Positions 42,067-50,450 of a stretch of 64,000 nucleotides of DNA are shown one piece after another; the stretch's first letter is position 1, and each line of letters begins with the position of its first letter. The translations under genes were made by a program, and so were the position numbers. The notes below the pieces were generated by a model. The model saw nothing but the letters and a program-made list of their open reading frames with translations, was not told where the DNA came from and searched no databases. Origin of the DNA: Candidatus Babeliales bacterium (GTDB taxonomy: Bacteria > Babelota > Babeliae > Babelales > Chromulinivoraceae); the NCBI GenBank assembly GCA_041660205.1, contig JBAZWT010000002.1, forward strand, positions 1-64,000, in the 5' to 3' direction.

Positions 42067-42838
42067 ACTTTTACAAACCTTTCTTGCCATTTTAGTTCGA
42101 GATGCTCGTGTTTTCAAACAGCATATCACCAGCAGAATGATTGATGCTTGCGTTTGGGCTGGGGCATCCTTATATGTAGCTCAATACGTTTTGCCAAAGT
42201 TTGGAATCGATCATAAATATGCTTCATTTCTTATGCTTGGAAACCTTGCCGTATGGGGAATGTTTGAAGTTGGGACCAATATGGCAATTATTTTAGGTGA
42301 CCTGCAAGGCACAAATGCTTTAAGCTACTACCTAACTTTGCCACTGCCTTCAAATTGGATTTTCATCAGACTTGCTTTGATGGACACATACCGGTCGATC
42401 ATTCCTACGCTTTTGATGATTCCAGTAGGTAAATTAATACTTCAAGATAATATATCGCTGAGCTCAATTAATTATCCAAAGCTTTTTTTTGCATGGATAC
42501 TCTCGCATTTATTTTTTGGATTTTTTGGTTTGTTTCTTTCAAGCATCACACCAACATTTGATTACATCACAACCGTTCGACAACGTTTTATTTTCCCACT
42601 ATGGTTCTTAGGTTGTTATCAATTTTCTTGGTACATGCTGTATGAAGCAAATCCTGTTCTGGCTTATATAAACTTGCTCAATCCTGTTGTATACATCATG
42701 GAAGGTATGCGTGGTGCTGCAAATTTGCCAATTCAAACTCTTCCTTTTTCTATGTGTATGCTTGTAACGAGTATGTACACGGTACTTTTTGCATATTTAG
42801 GAATTCGTAGCTTTAAAAAAAGAGTAGACTGCCTTTAA
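42056..42838 (+). CDS. ABC-2 type transporter permease
   Basis: A 260-residue membrane protein with about six hydrophobic segments, including MIDACVWAGASLYVAQYV, MLGNLAVWGMFEVGTNMAII, YLTLPLPSNWIFIRLALMDTY and a final LVTSMYTVLFAYLGIRSF. AYINLLNPVVYIMEGMRGA resembles the conserved ABC-2 motif before the last helix. It is coupled to the ATPase gene by overlap. The exported molecule could be a lipid, polysaccharide or drug; the sequence does not say which. Confidence 0.85.
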   Translation: MTYKLLQTFLAILVRDARVFKQHITSRMIDACVWAGASLYVAQYVLPKFGIDHKYASFLMLGNLAVWGMFEVGTNMAIILGDLQGTNALSYYLTLPLPSNWIFIRLALMDTYRSIIPTLLMIPVGKLILQDNISLSSINYPKLFFAWILSHLFFGFFGLFLSSITPTFDYITTVRQRFIFPLWFLGCYQFSWYMLYEANPVLAYINLLNPVVYIMEGMRGAANLPIQTLPFSMCMLVTSMYTVLFAYLGIRSFKKRVDCL

Positions 42839-42848
42839 ACAGTCTACT
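42823..42848 (+). terminator. Hairpin at the end of the ABC permease gene
   Basis: AGTAGACTG and CAGTCTACT form a perfect 9-bp stem whose loop contains the permease stop codon. Only a short T-rich run follows, so termination efficiency is uncertain. Confidence 0.5.
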
Positions 42849-42961
42849 TACCTTACAATGATCCATGCATCAAACAGCCTAAGATCTTGACATACCGTTA
42901 TTGCAAATTACAATAATGCTTATTAAAGTCCAAATTGTTTGAATAATTTAAAAGGTATCAT

Positions 42962-44833
42962 ATGGATTATTATCAAATATCAAGTAAGCGATATGTCTTA
43001 ACGCGTTCCATTGTGCTTACTTATATTTTGCTTATATTTTCAAAATTATTACCATCAGACTTTAATTCCAACTCCTTACAATCTAATGAAAGCTGTCGCA
43101 CAAACAGCCCTATAACTTTCTCATTAAGCCCAAGAAATGACTTGGATACCCAAAGATTTTTAGAAGCAGTACAAGAAAAAGAGTTTGATTGTGCTGCAAT
43201 ATTTTTACGCCAAACCCCAGAAATTTTTCAATACTTACCTCCTGAGACACAGGCAGATATCTGTAAAGCAATAGAATTACAGCCAGAAGAACCGATAGAC
43301 CAAGATACGAGTAAATTTGCACTCGCTTCAGTGTTGTTACAGAACAGTCCAAATTTATGCCAAAATTTTCACAGAACTACCTTGAGAAAATTTTGTAATC
43401 AAACAGTCATTGATCCAGAAAAAAATTCAAATCTTTTCAAAGCACTCGTTACCTATTTTTTAAAAAATAATCAAAATACTTTTTATAGAGAGTTTTGTCT
43501 TCTTGCAACTCAAGGCTATACAATAAATCACACTGTCGTTGGGCAATTACCAAAAGAGCTCAAAGATTTTTTATTACAATCTCAAGGAGAACCCCGTCTT
43601 AATAATGCTGCATTTGAAGTTAAGCAAAATTATAGCAGAGAAATGTTATGCAGGCATCCAGCGATACACTATGACAACGCTTTACAGAAATTCTCTATTA
43701 CTTCTGGCGAAAAAACCTATTCCCAACCACTACTACATCATATAATCAGACATACTGATCCTAAACTATGCTTACAATTTATTAAATACGCACTACTTAA
43801 AGGCGCATCACACACTGTCGTTAATGCTAATCAAACAGATGTTTTCGATTTTGCTAAAGTCTATAACCCATCATGCATATTATTTTTACAGCAATATAAT
43901 GATTGGCAACCTGCTTTTAATCCAACACTTATTTCAGAAAACGATTACAAAAAATTGCTAGAAGCCTACAATAACTTTATGCTTCTCGATCAAATAGAAC
44001 CATTATACAATCTACTTAGACCAGATATTACCAACCCAAGAGATTTGTCAAAACTAGTTTTAGGGAATCGTGCATGCTTTATAAATATATGCCAAAAAGA
44101 ATATATTTCTGAAAAAAATTTTTTTTTAGAAGCTTTTGTGCCATATTTATATTCACAACTTTTACCGATACTACAAACTATAAAACAAGAAAAAAAATCA
44201 ACCAACTGCGTAGAAGATCAAGACACTGTTTTTTTTAATGCGATAGTCCAAAATGATACAAAAACTGTTTCAACCATGTGCCTGAATGGATATAATATAA
44301 ACACTTTTTATTCGGGATCTGAAATACCTCTTTATTATGGTAGCTTGCCTCTTTGGGTAGCTATTTCAGAAGGACATCTTGAAATAATACAAATCTTATT
44401 AAAATACAGACCTTCTTTAGAATTACGTCCCGAATGGTATGCTTATCGTAGTAGTCTACATTTTGCTCTTCAAGCATATTTTTTTCATGATAAGCGAGAA
44501 AAAGAATATCCTCTTTGCAAAAAACCATTGTCTGAAAGACTTACAATAATTCGTATCATCTTAGAACATGCAAAAGAATTTATAAATAGACCAGAACAAA
44601 CAAATAAATCATTACTTGAATATGCAATTTGTGATCAAGCTGAATCAAAAAAACGGCCCAATAATATGGAGCTCATCTCAATGCTACTTGAGCTAGGAGC
44701 TGATCCTTATAAAATAAGCCCTGGAAAGCATAACAGCTTAGAAGACTTAGCTGCTTCTTTGGGAAACAAAGACCTTGCTTTATGGCTTTCAGAATATAAA
44801 AACAACCATAAAAAAACTCAGCCAAGCCTATAA
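42962..44833 (+). CDS. Secreted or anchored ankyrin-repeat protein
   Basis: A hydrophobic segment at about 13-31 (LTRSIVLTYILLIFSKLL) after a basic start suggests Sec export or anchoring. The first ~400 residues are helical without a known domain. Ankyrin-like repeats are clear near the C-terminus: LPLWVAISEGHLEIIQILLK (~462) and the one with LISMLLELGADPYKI and DLAASLGNKDLALWL (~570-610). A weaker helix pair begins FFNAIVQNDTKTV. Ankyrin proteins of intracellular bacteria often act as effectors on host proteins; this role is inference. Confidence 0.7.
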   Translation: MDYYQISSKRYVLTRSIVLTYILLIFSKLLPSDFNSNSLQSNESCRTNSPITFSLSPRNDLDTQRFLEAVQEKEFDCAAIFLRQTPEIFQYLPPETQADICKAIELQPEEPIDQDTSKFALASVLLQNSPNLCQNFHRTTLRKFCNQTVIDPEKNSNLFKALVTYFLKNNQNTFYREFCLLATQGYTINHTVVGQLPKELKDFLLQSQGEPRLNNAAFEVKQNYSREMLCRHPAIHYDNALQKFSITSGEKTYSQPLLHHIIRHTDPKLCLQFIKYALLKGASHTVVNANQTDVFDFAKVYNPSCILFLQQYNDWQPAFNPTLISENDYKKLLEAYNNFMLLDQIEPLYNLLRPDITNPRDLSKLVLGNRACFINICQKEYISEKNFFLEAFVPYLYSQLLPILQTIKQEKKSTNCVEDQDTVFFNAIVQNDTKTVSTMCLNGYNINTFYSGSEIPLYYGSLPLWVAISEGHLEIIQILLKYRPSLELRPEWYAYRSSLHFALQAYFFHDKREKEYPLCKKPLSERLTIIRIILEHAKEFINRPEQTNKSLLEYAICDQAESKKRPNNMELISMLLELGADPYKISPGKHNSLEDLAASLGNKDLALWLSEYKNNHKKTQPSL

Positions 44834-44847
44834 AATAGTTATAAAAA

Positions 44848-45471
44848 TTAACGACTACCAATAGCTCCGTAAGGAGTGCCGCTTTGTACACTTTTACTTG
44901 ATTCTATTTTCCAAACACTCTTACCTGATTCCATTATTTTTTGCGCAGAATGACGAGCTATAACTCTGTCTCGTGTCGGGATGCGTTCATTTGTATCACT
45001 AAACAAATTGTAGCGCTCTACGTGCATCTCTATAAATGCTATTGGTGAGTCAGAATGTTGTAAAAAATGTTCAAATAATTTTACAATATCCGATCTAGAA
45101 TAACCAGAACGATTTGTCCCTAAAACAAAAGTTCTATAGTAAATTGCAGCATTTTCTGGCTTAGTTTCAACTTTCCTATCTAGATAATCTAAGCAATATT
45201 GCATAAACTGAGGATCACGATTAAGAACGTTTGAGCTGTTAAGAGAAGCCTCGCACAGAGCCTGAAAATCATACTCAGGGAGCGTAGCGCCAAACGAATG
45301 TATCATATTGGACCATTTTTCTAACAATGGTTGATTGTATGTGCTGTGAGGTATATCTGTAATACTTGTTTCTGTAAGTTGATTCATTTCTTCAGAGCCA
45401 GAACACGATTCTTCAGAACCAAAGCACAACCCTGCAGACACAATCAATAGCATGAACATATATTTTTTCAT
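44848..45471 (-). CDS. Secreted protein of unknown function
   Basis: The signal MKKYMFMLLIVSAGLCFG is followed by an acidic Ser/Glu stretch and a helical domain with WSNMIHSFGATLPEYDF and YCLDYLDRKVETKPENAAIYYR. No domain is recognised. The gene is convergent with the ankyrin gene, separated by only 14 bases, and no clear terminator separates them. Confidence 0.5.
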   Translation of the reverse strand: MKKYMFMLLIVSAGLCFGSEESCSGSEEMNQLTETSITDIPHSTYNQPLLEKWSNMIHSFGATLPEYDFQALCEASLNSSNVLNRDPQFMQYCLDYLDRKVETKPENAAIYYRTFVLGTNRSGYSRSDIVKLFEHFLQHSDSPIAFIEMHVERYNLFSDTNERIPTRDRVIARHSAQKIMESGKSVWKIESSKSVQSGTPYGAIGSR

Positions 45472-45682
45472 AAGACCCCTAAAAAAGTATTTAATATTAC
45501 CTTTTTAATATACCATGAGCCCAAAAAGCATACAACCAGAAGCCCTTTTCCCAGTAAAGCTTCTTAATCAATATGATAGAGGCTTGATTTTTACTATATT
45601 TTCAAACACTCTTATAAAGAGAGATCAATTGGACCTCTGAACAATAAAATATTCATTCCATATTTACTACACGAGATGATTT

Positions 45683-47281
45683 ATGATGAAACACTTCCGT
45701 TTTTATTCATCACGACTACTTCAATTAAATCAATTTAAACAAAATATTACCGCTGGCATTATTATTGGAATTATTGCACTGCCTTTATCCATGGCATTTG
45801 CAATTGCATCAGGCGCAACGCCAGCATCAGGAATCTATACCGCAATTATTGCTGCCATTATCGTTGGAATATTTGGCGGAACTCAAGTTCAAATAGCTGG
45901 TCCGACAGGAGCTTTTGTCGCTATTTTATCAACCATTACAGCACAACATGGATTTATTGGTTTGCAACTTGCAACGCTCATGGCCGGCATCATTATGATA
46001 CTTATGGGACTCTTTAAGCTCGGTAAGGTTGTTAAATTTATTCCCTATCCAGTTATTGTTGGATTTACAACAGGTATCGGTTTTATTATTTTTGTAGGAC
46101 AATGGAAATCTTTTTTCGGACTACCTGTTCATATTTCAACCCAAGCTCATTTTCATGAAAAATTCGTTCTACTGCTGCAGCACATCCCTTCTTTACATGT
46201 TGCAACAACAATACTTTCATGCACAAGCTTATGTACCTATCTCATTACCAAGCGCTATTTTAAAAAAATTCCAGCACCTCTTACAACGCTCATCAGTGCA
46301 ACAGTTTTAAATCTACTATTTGGCAACAATTCAATTGAAACCATCGGTTCTGCTTTTGGAGCAATTCCCCAACAAATTCCTACATGGTCAATACCTATGT
46401 TTTCAACAGTAGATTGGACGCAGCTTATAGGACCTGCTTGTACTATTGCGCTACTTGGAGCTATTGAATCTCTACTTTCTGCATCAGCTGTAGATGCTAT
46501 TTTAAATACAAAACATAATTCAAATCAAGAACTAATCGGCGAAGGACTAGCTAACATAGTAACACCTTTTTTTGGAGGATTTGCATCAACTGGTGCAATA
46601 GCTCGAACAATCACAAGTATTAGAAATGGTGGCAGTAATCCAATTGCAGCAATCACACATTCAATCGTACTTTTATTTATTTTATTATCATGTGCACCCC
46701 ATGCCTCATACATACCTCTTTGCGCACTAGCAACAATTTTGTTTATTGTCGCGTACGGCATGAGCGACTTACATCAATTTATTCATATCGCTCATCATGC
46801 TCCATGGTATGATGCGGCAGTTTTAATCATCACATGTCTGCTTACTATTGTAATCGATTTAGTAATTGCAGTTGCTTTTGGATGTATCATTGCAACTTTA
46901 TTTACTCTCATACGGTTATATCAAACGACAACCTCACGCCATCCATATGTGTTTGCCACTCTTTGGAAAACATCAGTAACTAATGTTACATCAACAACAT
47001 GCGAGAATAACACGGTAGAATTTATCATAGAAGGTCCATTCTTTTTTGGAGTGGCTGAAAAACTAGAACAAGCGTTCTCTGTCACCAACACTGATCCAAC
47101 ATGTATTATTTTTAATTTTAAAAATGTTCCATTTATTGATATCACAGGACTGACAGTTTTTTATAAAACAGTACAAGATTATCATCAACGAGGCGTAAAA
47201 GTTTATATCAAGCTTGCCAATGAACGCATTATTCAAAAATTTAAAAAAATGGGAATCGATACGTTTGTTCATTATTTCTAA
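45683..47281 (+). CDS. SulP/SLC26-family anion transporter
   Basis: Ten or more hydrophobic segments. The family motif is in GIIALPLSMAFAIASGATPASGIYTAIIAAI, followed by GTQVQIAGPTGAFVAIL. A cytosolic STAS domain forms the C-terminal ~110 residues (VEFIIEGPFFFGVAEKLEQ, FNFKNVPFIDITGLTVFYK). SulP proteins carry sulfate, bicarbonate, dicarboxylates or other anions; the substrate cannot be told from sequence. The gene ends in a 4-base overlap with the convergent phosphatase gene. Confidence 0.92.
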   Translation: MMKHFRFYSSRLLQLNQFKQNITAGIIIGIIALPLSMAFAIASGATPASGIYTAIIAAIIVGIFGGTQVQIAGPTGAFVAILSTITAQHGFIGLQLATLMAGIIMILMGLFKLGKVVKFIPYPVIVGFTTGIGFIIFVGQWKSFFGLPVHISTQAHFHEKFVLLLQHIPSLHVATTILSCTSLCTYLITKRYFKKIPAPLTTLISATVLNLLFGNNSIETIGSAFGAIPQQIPTWSIPMFSTVDWTQLIGPACTIALLGAIESLLSASAVDAILNTKHNSNQELIGEGLANIVTPFFGGFASTGAIARTITSIRNGGSNPIAAITHSIVLLFILLSCAPHASYIPLCALATILFIVAYGMSDLHQFIHIAHHAPWYDAAVLIITCLLTIVIDLVIAVAFGCIIATLFTLIRLYQTTTSRHPYVFATLWKTSVTNVTSTTCENNTVEFIIEGPFFFGVAEKLEQAFSVTNTDPTCIIFNFKNVPFIDITGLTVFYKTVQDYHQRGVKVYIKLANERIIQKFKKMGIDTFVHYF

Positions 47282-47943
47282 GCTAGAATTATAGGCCTTA
47301 CGCGCTGCCTCTGCTCATAAGACAGATCAAATATTCTACCAGTGCCAACATCAAACAGATGATTGACGCTCCAATTTCCATCTCTATTTTTATAAAAATG
47401 CATCAACGTGCAGTTGGCTACTACCCACTCGTCACTATCAATATTTAAAATACGGCACAAAGCGCTATATACCCCACCATGCGCTACAATAAGTACCGGA
47501 GCTGGATACTGCAAAGCTTTACGGAGTCCCTTAGTAACTCGTTTTAAAAATTTTTTAAGATTTTTTGAAATCGGCATCTGTTTGCTTTTTACGCTTTGCA
47601 ACTCACTGAAAAAATCACCTGTACCTTCTGCAAGCTCAGGAATTTTAACTTCAGGAATACCTAAGCCAGCATTAATAATATCTTTCGTCTGTTTTGCTCG
47701 CTTCAACGGACTATAACATATCGTTTTAATCGGTAATTTTGCAATGTACGATTTCACCATTGTAGCTTGCTGCAAGCCAACCTGATTAAGCGGCACATCT
47801 AAATTTTTCTTAACTAAGCCTATATTGTGATCTGTTTGACCATGCCTGACAAAATAAAACTCAGTTACGCCACACAGCGGCATAAAAGACAAGATAAACC
47901 CAATCAGCACAAAAGCTCTGCTCTTTTTAAAGTTTCTCATCAT
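47278..47943 (-). CDS. Histidine phosphatase (phosphoglycerate mutase-like) with signal peptide
   Basis: AAGGA precedes the ATG. Residues 1-26 (basic start, then FVLIGFILSFMPLCGV) are a Sec signal. The catalytic domain has YFVRHGQTDHN (RHG at 33-35), CYSPLKRAKQT and LIVAHGGVYSALCR (second His at 155). The branch includes phosphoglycerate mutases, cobalamin phosphatases and broad-specificity phosphatases; a secreted acid-phosphatase-like role fits the leader better than glycolysis. The SulP gene is convergent and overlaps its end. Confidence 0.8.
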   Translation of the reverse strand: MMRNFKKSRAFVLIGFILSFMPLCGVTEFYFVRHGQTDHNIGLVKKNLDVPLNQVGLQQATMVKSYIAKLPIKTICYSPLKRAKQTKDIINAGLGIPEVKIPELAEGTGDFFSELQSVKSKQMPISKNLKKFLKRVTKGLRKALQYPAPVLIVAHGGVYSALCRILNIDSDEWVVANCTLMHFYKNRDGNWSVNHLFDVGTGRIFDLSYEQRQRVRPIILA

Positions 47944-47966
47944 ATATTTCCTTATATTTTATTATT

Positions 47967-48383
47967 TCAAAACATGTGGCTTTCTATCTCACTAAGATGA
48001 TTTAATAGTCGGTCACAGAGTATGTGCACTATTGCAATATGAGCCCCTACGGGTAAATACTCTTGAATTTCAGAATACTCAGACTCTTCGCGCGCAAACA
48101 ATATCGCTGTACGTAAAGCTCGAACTGTAATTTGTCCAGAATCTGCATTCAAAACTTTAACAACTTCCTCAACGTTTCCAGCTTGAACAGCTCTATTCAG
48201 TCTAGCTTCAATCGTTAATGGCACATTAGTTAATAGCACATTGGTTAATGGCGCATTGGTTATATGGGCAGATAACTCAATAGCTTTAACACGTTCATCA
48301 GATTGTAGACTAGGCTGTAGATCACAGCATTGAAATAAATAAGTTGTCAAAAATAATATCCCCTTAAAGTTTCGTATCTTCAT
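47967..48383 (-). CDS. Small secreted protein, paralogue of the gene upstream of phrB
   Basis: A signal-like start (MKIRNFKGILFLTTYLFQCC) precedes a 15-base tandem repeat that encodes PLTNV-type units. The C-terminal part RAVQAGNVEEVVKVL...VRALRTAILFAREE...YLPVG matches the equivalent part of the 49895-50335 protein (VAVQAGNAEEV...VLRTAMLFAHEE...FLPIG). The AVQAGN-EEV helix resembles half an ankyrin repeat. Function unknown. Confidence 0.55.
   Translation of the reverse strand: MKIRNFKGILFLTTYLFQCCDLQPSLQSDERVKAIELSAHITNAPLTNVLLTNVPLTIEARLNRAVQAGNVEEVVKVLNADSGQITVRALRTAILFAREESEYSEIQEYLPVGAHIAIVHILCDRLLNHLSEIESHMF
48215..48259. repeat. Three-unit 15-base tandem repeat in coding sequence
   Basis: TTAATGGCACATTAG, TTAATAGCACATTGG and TTAATGGCGCATTGG follow one another without gaps and keep the frame, encoding repeats of a five-residue unit. 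Confidence 0.8.
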
Positions 48384-48429
48384 ATTTCCCCCTACTTTAG
48401 ATACTGCCCTCTTACTCTAACGGTAACAA

Positions 48430-48457
48430 AAAATCCCCAGCTCTCGCTAGGGATTTT
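48430..48457. terminator. Terminator after phrB
   Basis: AAAATCCC and AGC pair with GCT and GGGATTTT around TCTC. It is nearly identical to the hairpin at 50395-50422, including flanking sequence (AACAAAAAATCCC and ATACTTAAAA). Confidence 0.75.
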
Positions 48458-48480
48458 AAATTTCATACTTAAAATGCTTC

Positions 48481-49905
48481 TTATTTTTTCAATCTCTTAA
48501 AGTTACTCAAAGCCCTGTCTCGAGACTCTTTTAGATCAACAATAGGCATCGGGTAATCAACGCCCATTTCAATTCCTGCTTTTTTCAATACTTGCTCAGG
48601 AGCAAGCCATGGAGCAGCAATATATTTATGTGGCAGTTTAGATAATTCTGGAATAAATTGTCGAATATAATCGCCAGCAGGGTCAAATTTTTTAGCTTGA
48701 GTGATTGGATTAAAAATACGAAAGAATGGAGCAGCATCATAGCCACAACCAGCGACCCATTGCCAGTTAAAACTGTTACTTGCTACATCAGCATCAACGA
48801 GTACATGCCAAAACCACTTTGCTCCTGTCCGCCAATCAATCATCAAATTTTTCACTAAAAATGACGCTACTACCATGCGCATACGATTATGCATATATCC
48901 CGTATTAAAAAGTTCTCTCATCGAAGCATCAACAATCGGATATCCTGTCATACCAGTTTGCCACGCAAGCAAATCTTTTTTGCTATAACGCCATGTAAAA
49001 TGATCAAACTTTTCTTGTAAGTTTTTATGATACACCGATGGATTATGATACAAAACATAGTAAGAAAATTCACGCCACACCAACTCTTTTAAAAAATGTG
49101 AGCAATTTTTTTTATCACTATACTCATGGCCATTTGTTTTAATTTCATACCAGAGTTGATGTACAGAAATCTCTCCAAAATGAATATGAGCAGAAAGGCG
49201 AGAAACATTTTGCAACGCAGGAAAATCACGACCTTTTTCGTAATTACTTAAACCATTTTTCATAAAATGTTTCAATCTTTTGCGAGCAGAAACTTCACCC
49301 GGTTTCCAATATTTTTCAAAACGGTTTTCAACAGAATTTTCATCAAGCAATTGCAATGATTCAATCGTATGCTTATCTACTTTTGTTGTAAAAAATTCTA
49401 TATTTCGTGGTTTTGGCAAAGGCGAGCGAGGCATTTGTCCTTTCAGACATTCACGATAAAATGGGGTAAAAACTCGATACGGTGTACCATCTTTTTTTAA
49501 AGTGGCTTCTGGACTAAACAACAATGATCCTTCAAATGTTTTCACTGCGATATCAAACTTTTGAAGTTCACGCTCAATGGCACGATCACGTTTGGTTTCT
49601 GCTGGTTCATATGATCGATTTACATAAACAGCTGTAACTTTATACTGCTTTGCCAAATCAAGTAAAATCTTTTCAGCATCACCTTTATAGCAACGAAGTG
49701 AGCCCTCTAACCCTTCTTGCAAAGATTGTAGTGAGTGATGCAACCACCACTTACTGCCATCTCCTATGGCATAATCTTTCGCAAAATCTTGATCAAAAAT
49801 GTATATCGGCAAAATTTTGGCTTGGCCTGCAGCTGCATGCAAAGCAGGATTATCCGATAACCTTAAATCACGCCTAAACCAAACAATTATTACTTCATTT
49901 TTCAT
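48481..49905 (-). CDS. phrB: Deoxyribodipyrimidine photolyase (class I)
   Basis: VWFRRDLRLSDNPALHAA opens the N-terminal antenna domain. The FAD domain has SRLSAHIHFGEIS, FLKELVWREFSYYVLYH, TGYPIVDASMRELFNTGYMHNRMRM, WFWHVLVDADVASNSFNWQWVAGCG and FRIFNPITQAKKFDPAGDYIR. It repairs cyclobutane pyrimidine dimers using light, so the bacterium or its host is presumably exposed to sunlight. The 474 residues match E. coli PhrB. Its start overlaps the end of the small secreted-protein gene upstream by 11 bases. Confidence 0.94.
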   Translation of the reverse strand: MKNEVIIVWFRRDLRLSDNPALHAAAGQAKILPIYIFDQDFAKDYAIGDGSKWWLHHSLQSLQEGLEGSLRCYKGDAEKILLDLAKQYKVTAVYVNRSYEPAETKRDRAIERELQKFDIAVKTFEGSLLFSPEATLKKDGTPYRVFTPFYRECLKGQMPRSPLPKPRNIEFFTTKVDKHTIESLQLLDENSVENRFEKYWKPGEVSARKRLKHFMKNGLSNYEKGRDFPALQNVSRLSAHIHFGEISVHQLWYEIKTNGHEYSDKKNCSHFLKELVWREFSYYVLYHNPSVYHKNLQEKFDHFTWRYSKKDLLAWQTGMTGYPIVDASMRELFNTGYMHNRMRMVVASFLVKNLMIDWRTGAKWFWHVLVDADVASNSFNWQWVAGCGYDAAPFFRIFNPITQAKKFDPAGDYIRQFIPELSKLPHKYIAAPWLAPEQVLKKAGIEMGVDYPMPIVDLKESRDRALSNFKRLKK

Positions 49906-50335
49906 TATTTTCTACTTCTTTGACGAACTGTTTTAATCGATTCTGAATCATAGCAGCTACTACAAGCCGAGGACCTATCGGTAGAAAATCATGACTGCCA
50001 GGATACATACATTCTTCATGAGCAAACAGCATTGCTGTGCGTAAAACTTGTACTGAAAACTCTGGCGAAACATCAAGAATATTTCTAACCTCCTCAGCGT
50101 TTCCAGCTTGAACAGCCACATTTAATATAACGTCGGCCTTTTCTGGAAAAATCGGAAAACCATCATTCAATTTTTCACTGACTTCTTGCTCAGACAGTTG
50201 ATACATTTTAGCATATAATGAAACATTTTTGGGATAACACTTCCCTAACGACTCATATTTTGGCAATTCATCGCTCTGGCAAGCGTAACTTTGAAAAGAA
50301 CAAATAATGAAAAAAAATAATAGAATAATACGCAT
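49895..50335 (-). CDS. Small secreted protein upstream of phrB
   Basis: A Sec signal (MRIILLFFFIICSFQSYA) precedes a domain with YQLSEQEVSEKLNDGFPIFPEKADVILNVAVQAGN. The second half is clearly paralogous to the 47967-48383 protein (AVQAGN-EEV, VLRTAMLFAHEE, FLPIG). The function is unknown. It runs into phrB, so the two may be translated from one message although a functional link is not obvious. Confidence 0.55.
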   Translation of the reverse strand: MRIILLFFFIICSFQSYACQSDELPKYESLGKCYPKNVSLYAKMYQLSEQEVSEKLNDGFPIFPEKADVILNVAVQAGNAEEVRNILDVSPEFSVQVLRTAMLFAHEECMYPGSHDFLPIGPRLVVAAMIQNRLKQFVKEVENNEK

Positions 50336-50394
50336 CTTTACATTCCCCTACTCTAGATATGATATATATGTCCCTTTAGGTATGAGGCTAACAA

Positions 50395-50422
50395 AAAATC
50401 CCTAGCATTCGCTAGGGATTTT
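50395..50422. terminator. Terminator after the acidic secreted-protein gene
   Basis: AAAATCCCTAGC pairs with GCTAGGGATTTT around a 4-base loop. Near-duplicate of the terminator after phrB. Confidence 0.8.
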
Positions 50423-50450
50423 AAGTTTTATACTTAAAAAGTTTTAATAA

